Assembly (NCBI RefSeq): GCF_030811095.1
Contig: NZ_JAUSQL010000001.1
Span: 930,001-994,000, forward strand
Length of the DNA: 64,000 nucleotides
Direction: 5' to 3'
Source: Trueperella abortisuis
GTDB taxonomy: Bacteria > Actinomycetota > Actinomycetes > Actinomycetales > Actinomycetaceae
Position 1 is the stretch's first letter, and the number at the start of each line of letters is the position of its first letter. Shown piece by piece: positions 49,771-58,362 of the stretch. A program made the translations under genes and the position numbers. The notes beneath the pieces were generated by a model that saw nothing but the letters and a program-made list of their open reading frames with translations, made no database searches and had not been told where the DNA came from.

Positions 49771-51300
49771 ATGACTGAACAGAAGACTTACGCGGTGCGC
49801 ACCCTCGGGTGCCAGATGAATGTCCACGATTCCGAACGCCTCGCCGGCCTGCTCGACGCGGCCGGCTACGTTCCCGTGTCCGAGGTACCCGAGAAGGCGG
49901 CGCGCGCCACCGACGCCGGGGATGAAGGCGCTGACGTGCTGGTGATCAACACCTGCTCGGTGCGTGAGAACGCCGCGAACAGACTGTTCGGCAACCTCGG
50001 CCAGCTGGCGGCTGTCAAGCGCGAGCGCCCACAGATGCAGATCGCCGTGGGCGGTTGCCTCGCCCAACAGTTGCGTGGAGGAATTGTGGAGAAGGCGCCG
50101 TGGGTCGACGTCGTGCTCGGCACCCACAACCTTGACGTGCTACCGGCGCTCCTCGAACGCGCCCGGCACAACCGGGAGGCCGCCGTGGAGATTGAGGAAT
50201 CGCTCAAGGTCTTTCCCTCCACGCTACCCACTCATCGGGAGTCGGCCTATGCCGCCTGGGTCTCCATCTCCGTGGGGTGCAACAACACCTGCACGTTCTG
50301 CATCGTGCCGCACCTGCGCGGCAAAGAGCGTGACCGGCGACCGGGCGAGATCCTCTCCGAGGTCGAGGCGGTTGTTGCGCAGGGCGCCATCGAAGTGACA
50401 CTCCTCGGCCAGAACGTCAACTCCTACGGTGTGGGTTTTGGCGATCGCGGCGCGTTCGCCAAACTCCTGCGTGCCACGGGCGAGATCGAGGGCCTGGAAC
50501 GCGTGCGCTTCACCTCGCCGCACCCGGCAGCGTTCACCGACGACGTCATCGACGCAATGGCGCAAACGCCCAACGTCATGCCCTCGCTACACATGCCCCT
50601 CCAGTCCGGGTCGGACCGGATCCTGCGGGCCATGCGCCGCTCCTACCGTTCCGAGCGCTTCCTCGGCATTCTCGATCGGGTGCGGGCCCAGATTCCGCAC
50701 GCCGCCATCACCACCGACATCATCGTGGGCTTCCCAGGCGAGACGGAGGAGGACTTCCAGGCCACCCTTGACGTCGTCGAGGCCTCCCGCTTCACCTCCG
50801 CCTTCACCTTCATCTACTCGCCGCGCCCCGGCACACCGGCCGCCGACATGGCCGACCAGGTGCCCGAGGACGTGGCCAAGGACCGGCTCAACCGGCTCCT
50901 GGCCCTCCAGGAGCGTATCAGCGCCGAAGATGCGAAGAGCCTCGAGGGCACCACCGTCGAGGTCCTCATCTCCGAGGGGGCGGGCCGCAAGGACGGCGTC
51001 ACCGAACGCGTGACCGGCCGCGCCGAGGACAACCGGCTCGTCCATGTCGCCCTGCCGGAGAACCTGCCCGATGCCGAGCGCCCGCGGCCGGGGGACTGCG
51101 TGCGTGCCACGATCACCCACGGGGCTCCCCACCACCTGCTCGCAGATTCGGCGCTGACGGGCTCCACGTTCTCTATTCGCCGCACGCGCGCCGGGGACGC
51201 CTGGGAGCGCGGGGCCAAGCGCCGCGCCCAGCTGGCGCAGGAGGCGGCGGGCCTTGCGCCCGTCGGGCTTGGCCTTCCGACCATCCGCCCGCGCTCGTGA
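49771..51300 (+). CDS. miaB: tRNA-2-methylthio-N6-dimethylallyladenosine-37 synthase
   Basis: MiaB adds a methylthio group to i6A37 of tRNAs. The 509 residues have the N-terminal MTTase domain with cluster cysteines in [15 protein letters not shown] and GGCLAQQ. The radical-SAM motif C-x3-C-x2-C lies in [21 protein letters not shown], and a TRAM domain follows near 400-460. The C-terminus extends about 40 residues beyond the TRAM domain. The TGA overlaps the GTG of miaA, which makes its substrate base modification. Confidence 0.96.
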   Translation: MTEQKTYAVRTLGCQMNVHDSERLAGLLDAAGYVPVSEVPEKAARATDAGDEGADVLVINTCSVRENAANRLFGNLGQLAAVKRERPQMQIAVGGCLAQQLRGGIVEKAPWVDVVLGTHNLDVLPALLERARHNREAAVEIEESLKVFPSTLPTHRESAYAAWVSISVGCNNTCTFCIVPHLRGKERDRRPGEILSEVEAVVAQGAIEVTLLGQNVNSYGVGFGDRGAFAKLLRATGEIEGLERVRFTSPHPAAFTDDVIDAMAQTPNVMPSLHMPLQSGSDRILRAMRRSYRSERFLGILDRVRAQIPHAAITTDIIVGFPGETEEDFQATLDVVEASRFTSAFTFIYSPRPGTPAADMADQVPEDVAKDRLNRLLALQERISAEDAKSLEGTTVEVLISEGAGRKDGVTERVTGRAEDNRLVHVALPENLPDAERPRPGDCVRATITHGAPHHLLADSALTGSTFSIRRTRAGDAWERGAKRRAQLAQEAAGLAPVGLGLPTIRPRS

Positions 51301-52229
51301 TCGTCGCGGTTGTGGGGCCGACGGCGTCCGGCAAGAGCGCGCTTTCGCTCGAGCTGGCCGAGCTACTCGGCGGCCCCGACCGAGTGGAGATCATCTCGGC
51401 TGACGCCATGCAGCTTTACCGCGGCATGGACATCGGCACGGCAAAGCTTGCCCTCGCCGAGCGCCGCGGCATCGCACACCACCAGCTCGACGTTCTCGAC
51501 GTGGCCGACGTGGCCTCCGTGGCCGCCTACCAGCGCCAAGCGCGCCACGACCTCGAGGCTATTCGGGACCGGGGAAAGATTCCCATCGTGGTGGGCGGCT
51601 CGGGTCTGTACGTCTCCGGCCTCCTCGATGAGCTTGACTTTCCGGGCACCGACCCCGCCATCCGCGCCGAACTCGAGCACATTCACGCCGAGCGCGGCCT
51701 GGACCCGCTCGTCGAGGAGCTGCGACGGCGCGACCCCGCTAGCGCCGCGACCATCAATCTGCTCAACCCACGCCGCGTCATCCGCGCCCTCGAGGTGGCG
51801 CGCATGACGGGCGGGTCCTACACGCCCGTCTTCCCGCGCCACACGAGCCACTACGACGACGTCGTCATGCTCGGGGTGCGACGCGAGCGGCAGGTGCTCA
51901 ACGACGCGATCGGGCAGCGGGCGGCGGCCATGTTTGCCGGCGGTCTCCTGGAGGAGACTCGCGGCCTTCTCGAACGCGGTTTGCGTGACGGACAAACGGC
52001 CCGCAAGGCGACGGGCTACGCGGAGGCGATCGCCGTCATCGACGGGAAGATGGGCGTAAGTGAGGCGATCGAGTCGGTCGCCAAGGCCACCCGTCGCCTG
52101 GCAAAGAAACAACGCACCTGGTTCGGGCGCGACCCTCGTATCGCGTGGGTCGACGTCGACGGCGACGTGCACGATGCGGCGGGCCGCGCTTACGACGCGA
52201 TTGCCGGGCGCACCTCGAGCACCCGGTAG
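51297..52229 (+). CDS. miaA: tRNA dimethylallyltransferase
   Basis: MiaA transfers dimethylallyl from DMAPP to A37 of tRNA, so it links the MEP pathway (dxr, ispG here) to tRNA modification. The 310 residues have the P loop [27 protein letters not shown], the [12 protein letters not shown] motif and [13 protein letters not shown]. It starts at GTG 51297 within the miaB stop. The last 40 nt overlap, in convergent orientation, the end of the methyltransferase gene. Confidence 0.96.
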   Translation: MIVAVVGPTASGKSALSLELAELLGGPDRVEIISADAMQLYRGMDIGTAKLALAERRGIAHHQLDVLDVADVASVAAYQRQARHDLEAIRDRGKIPIVVGGSGLYVSGLLDELDFPGTDPAIRAELEHIHAERGLDPLVEELRRRDPASAATINLLNPRRVIRALEVARMTGGSYTPVFPRHTSHYDDVVMLGVRRERQVLNDAIGQRAAAMFAGGLLEETRGLLERGLRDGQTARKATGYAEAIAVIDGKMGVSEAIESVAKATRRLAKKQRTWFGRDPRIAWVDVDGDVHDAAGRAYDAIAGRTSSTR

Positions 52230-52801
52230 CCCTTCTGCGAGCCGAGCTTCGAGGCCGGGAAGCCCTGGCCGGTCAGCCACGCGGCGAGGGAATCCGCACC
52301 AAGGTTGCGCTGGACCACCAGGTAGGCCACCCCGGCGGGGTTCAGGCGCGAGAGCCACGTGCTCAGCAGCCCGTGGAGAGCCTCCTTGCCGATCCGGATA
52401 GGCGGGTTCGACCACAGCAGGTCGACGCCTGCGACGTCGGCGTCGTCGACGCCCTCGGCAACGCGGACGTTGGAAAGCCCCGCGTCCGCCGCATTCTTCG
52501 CGGTGAGGAGGCGTGCCCGCTCGTTGACGTCGACGCCGACCACCGTCGCGTCGGGGTAGGCGCGGGCGAGCGCGAGAGTGAGCGGGCCCCAACCGCAGCC
52601 GAGATCGACCACGTTGGATCCGCGGGCGAGCTCGGGCAGGGGCGCCTTATGCAGCAGCACGGCGGTGCCCTTGTCGAGGCCCTGTGGCGAAAAGATCCCC
52701 GCAGTGGTGCTCACGCGATAGTCTTCACCCAAAAGGCGCACGTCGATCTGACGCACCGAAGAATCAGAGGTGGGATGGGAAGAAAAATAGTGCTCGCTCA
52801 C
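52190..52801 (-). CDS. Class I SAM-dependent methyltransferase, RsmC/RlmG-like
   Basis: 203 residues. Motif I is VVDLGCGWGPLTLALA, then VVGVDVNERA, and the catalytic motif IV is LLWSNPPIRIGKEA (NPPxRxGK, typical of the RsmC/RlmG guanine-N2 methyltransferases of 16S/23S rRNA). The N-terminus VSEHYFSSHPTSDSSVRQIDVRLLGEDYRVSTTAGIFS also fits this family. It starts at GTG 52801 because a -10-like hexamer lies 6 nt upstream; the frame is open further. The exact rRNA position modified is unknown. Confidence 0.88.
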   Translation of the reverse strand: MSEHYFSSHPTSDSSVRQIDVRLLGEDYRVSTTAGIFSPQGLDKGTAVLLHKAPLPELARGSNVVDLGCGWGPLTLALARAYPDATVVGVDVNERARLLTAKNAADAGLSNVRVAEGVDDADVAGVDLLWSNPPIRIGKEALHGLLSTWLSRLNPAGVAYLVVQRNLGADSLAAWLTGQGFPASKLGSQKGYRVLEVRPAIAS

Positions 52802-52807
52802 GGCCCT

Positions 52808-52813
52808 ACGATA
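52808..52813 (-). promoter_or_regulatory. -10 element of the methyltransferase gene (leaderless)
   Basis: On the minus strand TATCGT is followed by 6 nt and GTG 52801. Confidence 0.5.
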
Positions 52814-52871
52814 CCGCGACCGGAGCGCGTTTCCCATTTTCTTCGGAGCTGATAGACAATAGTAGTAACGC

Positions 52872-52886
52872 AAGGAGAGACTCATT
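52872..52886 (+). promoter_or_regulatory. Ribosome binding site facing an in-frame ATT, upstream of hflX
   Basis: AAGGAG (52872-52877), a 6-nt spacer and ATT 52884, which is in frame with hflX 11 codons before the first ATG. A possible promoter is TTCCCA (52831) with TAGACA (52853). Confidence 0.45.
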
Positions 52887-52916
52887 AACCACAACGACTT
52901 CATATCCCAGAAGGCA

Positions 52917-54323
52917 ATGACGCTTCAAGAAGATCCGGCCTACGGCGGCCGCTGGGCGGGCGATTCGCTGGATCGCGAGGAGCGCTCGTCGTTGAGGCGC
53001 GTTGAGGGGCTGTCCACCGAACTGACCGACGTCACCGAGGTCGAATACCGCCGCCTTCGCCTAGAGCGCGTGATCCTCATCGGTGTGGTGGAGGACGACA
53101 TGAAGGCTGGTGAGGAATCGCTGCGGGAGCTCGCAGCGCTCGCCACCACGGCCGGATCCCAGGTTCTCGACGGCGTGCTACAGCGCCGCCCGCACCCCGA
53201 CCCGGCCACCTACTTCGGATCGGGCAAAGCGCGCGAGCTGGCCGAACTCGTGGCGGCCACCGGCGCGGACACCGTCATCGCTGACTCCGAGCTGAGTCCG
53301 TCCCAGCGGCGCGCGCTGGAGGACATCGTCAAGGTCAAGGTCATCGACCGCACCACACTCATCCTCGACATCTTCGCCCAACACGCCAAGCAACGCGAGG
53401 GCAAAGCCCAGGTTGAACTCGCCCAGCTCGAATACCTCCTGCCACGGCTGCGCGGATGGGGCGAATCGATGTCTCGGCAGGCCGGCGGCCGCGTGGTCGG
53501 CGGCGAAGGCATCGGATCGCGCGGTCCGGGCGAGACGAAGATCGAACTCGACCGCCGGCGCATCCGGCGGCGCATGGCCAAGTTGCGCAAAGAGATCGCC
53601 CAGATGGGCAACGCGCGCCAGACCAAGCGCGCCTCACGGCGCAAGAACCGCACGCCGTCCGTCGTCGTGGTCGGCTATACGAACGCGGGCAAGTCCTCGC
53701 TGTTGAACGTGCTCACCGACGCCTCGGTGCTCGTGGAGGACGCGCTGTTCGCCACGCTCGACCCGACGGTGCGGCGGGCGCTGACGCGCGATGGGCGCCA
53801 GTACACGCTCACCGACACGGTCGGTTTCGTGCGCAACCTACCCACCCAGCTCGTGGAGGCCTTCCGCTCAACCCTCGAGGAAGTGGCCGACGCCGACGTG
53901 TTGCTCCACGTTGTCGACGCCTCCCACGAAGACCCGGTTGGCCAGGTGACGGCCGTCCATGAGGTGCTCGCCGGCGTCGCCGGCGCGCTCGATGTGCCCG
54001 AGCTTATCGTGGCGTCCAAAGCCGATATCGCTGACCCTGTTGCGTTGGCCACCCTGCGCAGCCGATTCCCGGACTCGGTGCTGGTCTCGGCGGTGACGGG
54101 AGAGGGCATCGAGAAGCTGCGCACCCGTATCGAGGAGCTACTTCCGCACCCGCAGGTGGCCATCGACGTCGTCATTCCCTACGACCGCGGTGACCTCGTC
54201 AACCGCATCCACGAAGATGGCGAGATCCTGCATGAGTCCCACGAGCCGACCGGCACCCGCATCGTGGCGCGGGTCAATCCGGACGTGAGCGCGGCTGTGG
54301 ACGCCCTGGGTGGACGCCCGTGA
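52917..54323 (+). CDS. hflX: GTPase HflX
   Basis: HflX is a ribosome-associated GTPase that splits stalled or stressed ribosomes. The 468 residues have the N-terminal HflX domain (VILIGVVEDDM, RRPHPDPATYFGSGKARELAE, DRTTLILDIFAQHAKQREGKAQVELAQLEYLLPRLRG). The GTPase domain has G1 GYTNAGKSS, G3 DTVGFV and G4 ASKAD. The start given is the first ATG, which has no well-spaced Shine-Dalgarno sequence; an ATT 33 nt upstream does. The TGA overlaps the GTG of dinG. Confidence 0.95.
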   Translation: MTLQEDPAYGGRWAGDSLDREERSSLRRVEGLSTELTDVTEVEYRRLRLERVILIGVVEDDMKAGEESLRELAALATTAGSQVLDGVLQRRPHPDPATYFGSGKARELAELVAATGADTVIADSELSPSQRRALEDIVKVKVIDRTTLILDIFAQHAKQREGKAQVELAQLEYLLPRLRGWGESMSRQAGGRVVGGEGIGSRGPGETKIELDRRRIRRRMAKLRKEIAQMGNARQTKRASRRKNRTPSVVVVGYTNAGKSSLLNVLTDASVLVEDALFATLDPTVRRALTRDGRQYTLTDTVGFVRNLPTQLVEAFRSTLEEVADADVLLHVVDASHEDPVGQVTAVHEVLAGVAGALDVPELIVASKADIADPVALATLRSRFPDSVLVSAVTGEGIEKLRTRIEELLPHPQVAIDVVIPYDRGDLVNRIHEDGEILHESHEPTGTRIVARVNPDVSAAVDALGGRP

Positions 54324-56266
54324 GCCAGCCGAAGCCGCGCGAGGTGCTCGCCCACCTTGTGGCGAGCATCGGGGGCAAGCCGCGCGAGGGCCAGGCGAAG
54401 ATGGTCGACGCCGTCTACGACGCGCTGATGGAGGAGTCCCATCTCATGATCGAGGCGGGCACCGGCACCGGCAAGTCGTTCGGCTACCTCCTTCCGGCGA
54501 TGATGTGGTCGGCGGAGACGGGCAAGCGCGCCACAATCTCCACCGCCACGCTTCCCCTCCAGCGCCAGATCATCACCCAGGACGCGCCCGCCGTCGCGAA
54601 AGCCATCCAGGAGACGATGGGATCGCACGTGGAGGTCGCCCTGCTCAAGGGCTGGAACAACTACGCCTGTCTTCGCAAGGTCGACGGCGGCTTCCCGGAA
54701 GAGGACGCGCTGCTCTCGCGCGCCGAAGGCGAGCTGGGAGCGACGGCGACGGGCGAGGAGGTGGTACGCGCCCGCCAGTGGGCGCTGTCCACCGATACCG
54801 GCGACCGCGACGACCTCGTGCCGGGCGTGTCCGACCGGGCGTGGAACCAGATCTCGATCCAGAAGCGCGAATGCATCGGGGAGCACTGCCCCATGCGGCA
54901 AGAATGCTTTGCGCGCCTGGCAAGGGCGAGGGCGGAGGACGCCGACATTGTGGTGACCAACCACGCCCTGCTCGGCATCCAAGCCTTCGGCACGCCGGTG
55001 TTGCCCGAGTCCGACGCCTACATCGTCGACGAGGCCCACGACCTCATCGACCGGGTGACCGGGCAACTTACCCGCGCGCTTGCCGGCTACGAGCTGCGCG
55101 GTGTGGCGCGCCTGCTGCGCACCGCCGGGCTCGACGACGAGGGGTTGGGCGACGTCGCCGAGGAGCTCGCCGAGGTGCTGTCAGAGCTCAAGGAGGGCCG
55201 GCTCACGCGCATCAGCGCCGAGCTCTCCGACACGATCGCCCGCATCATGGGCAAAGTGCAGACGGCGGGCGGGGAGGTCGCCTCCCTCTCCAGCGCCAAC
55301 GAGGAGGCGAACGCGACCAAGACTGTGCTGCGCTCGCGGCTGACGGCCCTGGTGGACCTGTGCGCCGACCTGCTCTCCGACGCCGTGGCGGAGGGTCGGT
55401 TCGTGGCCTGGGTCAGCGAGTTCAATGACCAGCGCGCGCTCTACCTCGCCCCGCTTGACGTTTCGGGGGCGATCGCCTCGGGGCTGTTCGAGGACACGCC
55501 GGTGGTGCTGACCTCGGCGACGTTACAGGTGGGCGGCAGCTTCGACGCGATGGCCGGCCGAGTCGGCTTTACCTATCCCAGTCAGGGGCAATGGACCGGC
55601 CTCGACGTCGGCACGCCGTTTGACGAGCTACACCAGGGCATCCTGTACGTGGCCGAACACCTGCGCGCGCCGGGTCGCGACGGCTACGGCGAGGAGCACC
55701 TCCAGGAGATCGTGGACCTCATCGAGGCCGCCAATGGCGGGGCGCTGTGCCTGTTCACCTCGCGGGCCGGGGCGACGCGGGCGGCCGAGTACGTGCGCGA
55801 GCACCTGGATCTGCCCGTGGCGTGCCAGGGCGAGGATCAGCTACCCACGCTCCTCGAGCAGTTCGCGCAGGATCTGCGGGCGAGTCTGTTTGGCACGCTG
55901 TCGCTGTGGCAGGGCGTGGACGTGCCGGGGTCGACCTGCCGGTTGGTTATCATCGACCGCATCCCATTTCCTCGCCCCGACGATCCCCTCATCCAGGCGC
56001 GCACCCAGGCGGCCGGGCAGGCGGGGTACAACCCCTTCATGAGCGTCTCGGCCACCCACGCCGCATTGCTGCTGGCCCAGGGCGCCGGACGACTGTTGCG
56101 CCGGTGCGACGACCGGGGAGTGGTGGCCGTGCTCGATTCCCGGCTGCGTACGGCGCGCTATTCGGGATTCCTGCTTGCCTCGCTTCCGCAGATGTGGCGG
56201 ACGACCGACCGGGCTGTGGTGCTCGCCGCGCTCACGCGGCTGGCTACAGGGCTCGAAGAACAGTGA
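54320..56266 (+). CDS. ATP-dependent DNA helicase, DinG/XPD-like
   Basis: 648 residues of the iron-sulfur superfamily 2 helicases. Walker A is EAGTGTGKS; four cysteines suited to a [4Fe-4S] cluster lie in CLRKVDGG and [12 protein letters not shown]. The DEAH box is IVDEAHD; late motifs are [13 protein letters not shown] and QGAGRLLRR. DinG-type enzymes unwind R-loops and other DNA structures. No exonuclease domain is fused. It is co-translated with hflX (GTGA overlap); no LexA box is seen before either gene. Its last 23 nt overlap the end of lexA. Confidence 0.92.
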   Translation: MSQPKPREVLAHLVASIGGKPREGQAKMVDAVYDALMEESHLMIEAGTGTGKSFGYLLPAMMWSAETGKRATISTATLPLQRQIITQDAPAVAKAIQETMGSHVEVALLKGWNNYACLRKVDGGFPEEDALLSRAEGELGATATGEEVVRARQWALSTDTGDRDDLVPGVSDRAWNQISIQKRECIGEHCPMRQECFARLARARAEDADIVVTNHALLGIQAFGTPVLPESDAYIVDEAHDLIDRVTGQLTRALAGYELRGVARLLRTAGLDDEGLGDVAEELAEVLSELKEGRLTRISAELSDTIARIMGKVQTAGGEVASLSSANEEANATKTVLRSRLTALVDLCADLLSDAVAEGRFVAWVSEFNDQRALYLAPLDVSGAIASGLFEDTPVVLTSATLQVGGSFDAMAGRVGFTYPSQGQWTGLDVGTPFDELHQGILYVAEHLRAPGRDGYGEEHLQEIVDLIEAANGGALCLFTSRAGATRAAEYVREHLDLPVACQGEDQLPTLLEQFAQDLRASLFGTLSLWQGVDVPGSTCRLVIIDRIPFPRPDDPLIQARTQAAGQAGYNPFMSVSATHAALLLAQGAGRLLRRCDDRGVVAVLDSRLRTARYSGFLLASLPQMWRTTDRAVVLAALTRLATGLEEQ

Positions 56267-56936
56267 CCACCTTGCCCAGGATTTGGGCCTGATCACCGGG
56301 GATGGGTGCGTAGTTGGTGTTGCGGGGCAGGAGCCACACGTGCCCGTCCTTGCGTGAGAGTGTCTTGACCGTAGCCTCCCCGTCGATCATTGCCGCGACG
56401 ATCTCACCGTTCTCAGCCACGGGCTGGCGGCGAACGACCACCCAGTCTCCGTCGCAGATCGCGGCGTCGATCATGGAATCGCCCGAGACGGAGAGCATGA
56501 ACAGGTCGCCGTCTCCCGTGAGCTGACGGGGCAGGGGGAAGACATCCTCGACGTGCTGCTCGGCGAGGATCGGACCGCCGGCCGCGATGCGGCCCACGGC
56601 GGGGACGTTGACGGGAGCGGTGATGGCGACGTCGGAGTCGTCGAGGCGGTAGCTGGCGGTGCCGGGGACGCGGGTGCTCGTGGGGATCGCGGGTGCTGGC
56701 GGCTCGAAGCTGGCCAGCTCCAGGCCGCGATCCGTGACCTCGATGGTGCGGGGCCGGCGGGGATCGCGCGCGATGAGGTTCTCGTGCTCGAGCAGGTCGA
56801 GCTGGTACTTGACCGACGAGGACGACTTCAGGCCGACGATCTGGCCGATCTCTCGCACGGTGGGCGGAAAGCCGCGTTCGGCGATCGCCGAGCAGATGGC
56901 GCGCAAAATGGCGAGTTGGCGATCCGAGATGCTCAT
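56244..56936 (-). CDS. lexA: SOS repressor LexA
   Basis: 230 residues. The N-terminal winged helix (1-70) includes [43 protein letters not shown]. The C-terminal protease domain has the cleavage site Ala119-Gly120 ([13 protein letters not shown]), the nucleophile Ser154 (SGDSMID) and Lys191 (GEATVKTL). LexA represses damage-response genes until RecA filaments stimulate its self-cleavage. It is divergent from the LysM gene, with four LexA boxes between them, and should repress itself. Confidence 0.97.
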   Translation of the reverse strand: MSISDRQLAILRAICSAIAERGFPPTVREIGQIVGLKSSSSVKYQLDLLEHENLIARDPRRPRTIEVTDRGLELASFEPPAPAIPTSTRVPGTASYRLDDSDVAITAPVNVPAVGRIAAGGPILAEQHVEDVFPLPRQLTGDGDLFMLSVSGDSMIDAAICDGDWVVVRRQPVAENGEIVAAMIDGEATVKTLSRKDGHVWLLPRNTNYAPIPGDQAQILGKVVTVLRAL

Positions 56937-56993
56937 GGCTCCCCCTAAGCTCCAAAAATTTTTGTCGGAGCGGCCTGATTGACTTTCTTCTAC

Positions 56994-57022
56994 AGGTTAT
57001 CGGGTGAGCTAAGCGAGTTCAA
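56994..57022 (-). promoter_or_regulatory. lexA promoter
   Basis: Minus strand: TTGAAC (57022-57017), a 17-nt spacer and TAACCT (56999-56994). The -35 overlaps LexA box 1, giving autoregulation. Confidence 0.55.
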
Positions 57023-57034
57023 ACACCTGTTCTA
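57019..57034. promoter_or_regulatory. LexA box 1
   Basis: TCAAACACCTGTTCTA, with CAAAC-N4-GTTCT half-sites, one mismatch each from CGAAC/GTTCG. Confidence 0.75.
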
Positions 57035-57041
57035 ATGCGTG

Positions 57042-57057
57042 TCGAACAAAAGTTCTA
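57042..57057. promoter_or_regulatory. LexA box 2
   Basis: TCGAACAAAAGTTCTA, one mismatch from the CGAAC-N4-GTTCG core. Its centre is 23 nt from that of box 1. Confidence 0.85.
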
Positions 57058-57078
57058 GACGCGGCGAGGCGAATCCGG

Positions 57079-57084
57079 TAGCAT
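57079..57084 (+). promoter_or_regulatory. -10 element of the LysM gene
   Basis: TAGCAT immediately upstream of LexA box 3. The transcription start would fall inside box 3. Confidence 0.5.
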
Positions 57085-57100
57085 TCAAACAGATGTTCGA
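57085..57100. promoter_or_regulatory. LexA box 3
   Basis: TCAAACAGATGTTCGA, one mismatch from the consensus core. Confidence 0.82.
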
Positions 57101-57115
57101 CGAACGTATGTTCGA
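57100..57115. promoter_or_regulatory. LexA box 4
   Basis: ACGAACGTATGTTCGA has a perfect CGAAC-N4-GTTCG core. It abuts box 3 and lies just before the ribosome site of the LysM gene. Confidence 0.9.
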
Positions 57116-57125
57116 GGAGGAAGAT

Positions 57126-57725
57126 ATGACTGCACTTCAATCCGACGCTAACGTCGCTGTGCGCCCGGCACTTCGGGCGGTTCGTGCCGGTGAGCGGAAG
57201 GCTGGTGAGCGGAAGGCCGCGGTGCGTCCTGACCGGCCGGCGGAGGCATCTCGACTTCTTCGTGCCGTTCCCACTCCCGGGTCGGCCGACGTGGGGTTCG
57301 TCCGGCCGTCTCGCCCGGTCCGCCAGATCCGCCAGGTAGCCCGTACGAGTGCGTCGCGCGCGGCGGGAAGCGGGCGTCCCGTGCGCATCGCGCGTTCGGC
57401 GCAGGCGGGTACGTGGGCGGCCCGGCAGGATCGTGCTACGCGCGCTGTCGTCGTCCGCCGCCAGCGCATCATCCTCGCCCTCGGCATCGCGGCGGCGGCG
57501 ATCTTCGCCTTCGCGCTGGGCATCTTTCTCTACGCGGCGCTTGGCCTTGGTCTCCAGGCGGGCGGCGTCACCACGGTCATGGCGGGGGATTCACTGTGGT
57601 CAATCGCCAGCGCGATGGGTACCGGCCTGCCCACGGAGCGGGTGGTCCATGACATCATGGCCCTCAACGCGCTTGACGGCACACACATCGCGGCCGGCTC
57701 GCAGCTCCTGTTGCCGTCCTACTGA
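57126..57725 (+). CDS. SOS-controlled LysM membrane protein, probable cell-division inhibitor (YneA/ChiZ/DivS-like)
   Basis: 199 residues: an Arg-rich, probably disordered cytoplasmic N-terminus (about 1-115), one membrane helix (about 118-140, IILALGIAAAAIFAFALGIFLY), then a LysM domain outside the cell (VMAGDSLWSIAS to GSQLLLPSY). In Bacillus (YneA), Mycobacterium (ChiZ, Rv2719c) and Corynebacterium (DivS), the gene divergent from lexA encodes a damage-induced division suppressor. Domain order, position and LexA boxes fit that role, but the sequence of the soluble part is not conserved enough to prove it. ATG 57126 follows GAGGAGGAAG. Confidence 0.85.
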   Translation: MTALQSDANVAVRPALRAVRAGERKAGERKAAVRPDRPAEASRLLRAVPTPGSADVGFVRPSRPVRQIRQVARTSASRAAGSGRPVRIARSAQAGTWAARQDRATRAVVVRRQRIILALGIAAAAIFAFALGIFLYAALGLGLQAGGVTTVMAGDSLWSIASAMGTGLPTERVVHDIMALNALDGTHIAAGSQLLLPSY

Positions 57726-57866
57726 TCCTGTAGGTACGCATCATGTGTCATCGCCGGGCGCTTCGAACGGCGGGGTGTGCGACCCAGAGCCGCTTTCAGC
57801 GATCGTCATTGCGGGTTCGACCTGCCGCTATCGTGGTCCGTTGCTGGCCTGAAAGGTACCTTGGTC

Positions 57867-57896
57867 TTGCCGATCCTTCGGTGCGGGCGGTAGTTT
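57867..57896 (+). promoter_or_regulatory. nrdR promoter (leaderless)
   Basis: TTGCCG (57867), an 18-nt spacer and TAGTTT (57891-57896), followed by 7 nt and ATG 57904. This favours ATG 57904 over ATG 57898. Confidence 0.55.
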
Positions 57897-57903
57897 TATG
57901 AAC

Positions 57904-58350
57904 ATGTTCTGTCCTTTTTGTCACTATGAAGACTCCCGCGTCATCGACACCCGCACATCCGACGACGGTCAGCTCATCCGGCGGCGCCGTGAATGCCCGC
58001 AGTGTGGGCGTAGGTTCTCTACCACGGAGACAGCCACCCTCATGGTGATCAAACGGTCGGGCGCCACCGAGCCGTTCTCGCGGGACAAGGTGATCAAGGG
58101 CGTCGGGCGGGCCTGCCAGGGCAGGCCCGTGACCAGCGATCAGCTCGCCGTCCTGGCCCAGAAGGTGGAGGAGACGATTCGCGCCTCCGGGGTGGCCCAG
58201 ATCGACTCACAGGATGTCGGCCTCGCCATCCTCGAGCCGCTGCGCGAACTCGACAAGGTGGCCTACCTACGCTTCGCCTCCGTGTATTCGAACTTCGAGT
58301 CGTTGGAGGACTTCGAGCAGACGATCGCCGAACTCAAGGCCGGCAAGTAG
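57904..58350 (+). CDS. nrdR: Transcriptional repressor NrdR
   Basis: NrdR senses dNTP/ATP levels through an ATP-cone and represses ribonucleotide reductase genes. The zinc ribbon has CPFC (residues 3-6) and [12 protein letters not shown]. The ATP-cone reads [30 protein letters not shown] to the end of the domain, with [17 protein letters not shown] near the C-terminus. It is 148 residues from ATG 57904, matching the family N-terminus MxCPFC. No nrd genes are in the window. Confidence 0.96.
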   Translation: MFCPFCHYEDSRVIDTRTSDDGQLIRRRRECPQCGRRFSTTETATLMVIKRSGATEPFSRDKVIKGVGRACQGRPVTSDQLAVLAQKVEETIRASGVAQIDSQDVGLAILEPLRELDKVAYLRFASVYSNFESLEDFEQTIAELKAGK

Positions 58351-58362
58351 AAGGCCCGGCGA

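Noticed and set aside
57900..57909. GAACATGTTC palindrome at the nrdR start, looking like a LexA box
   Set aside because: The half-sites are 2 nt apart instead of the 4 nt between CGAAC and GTTCG, and the bases encode the expected NrdR N-terminus.
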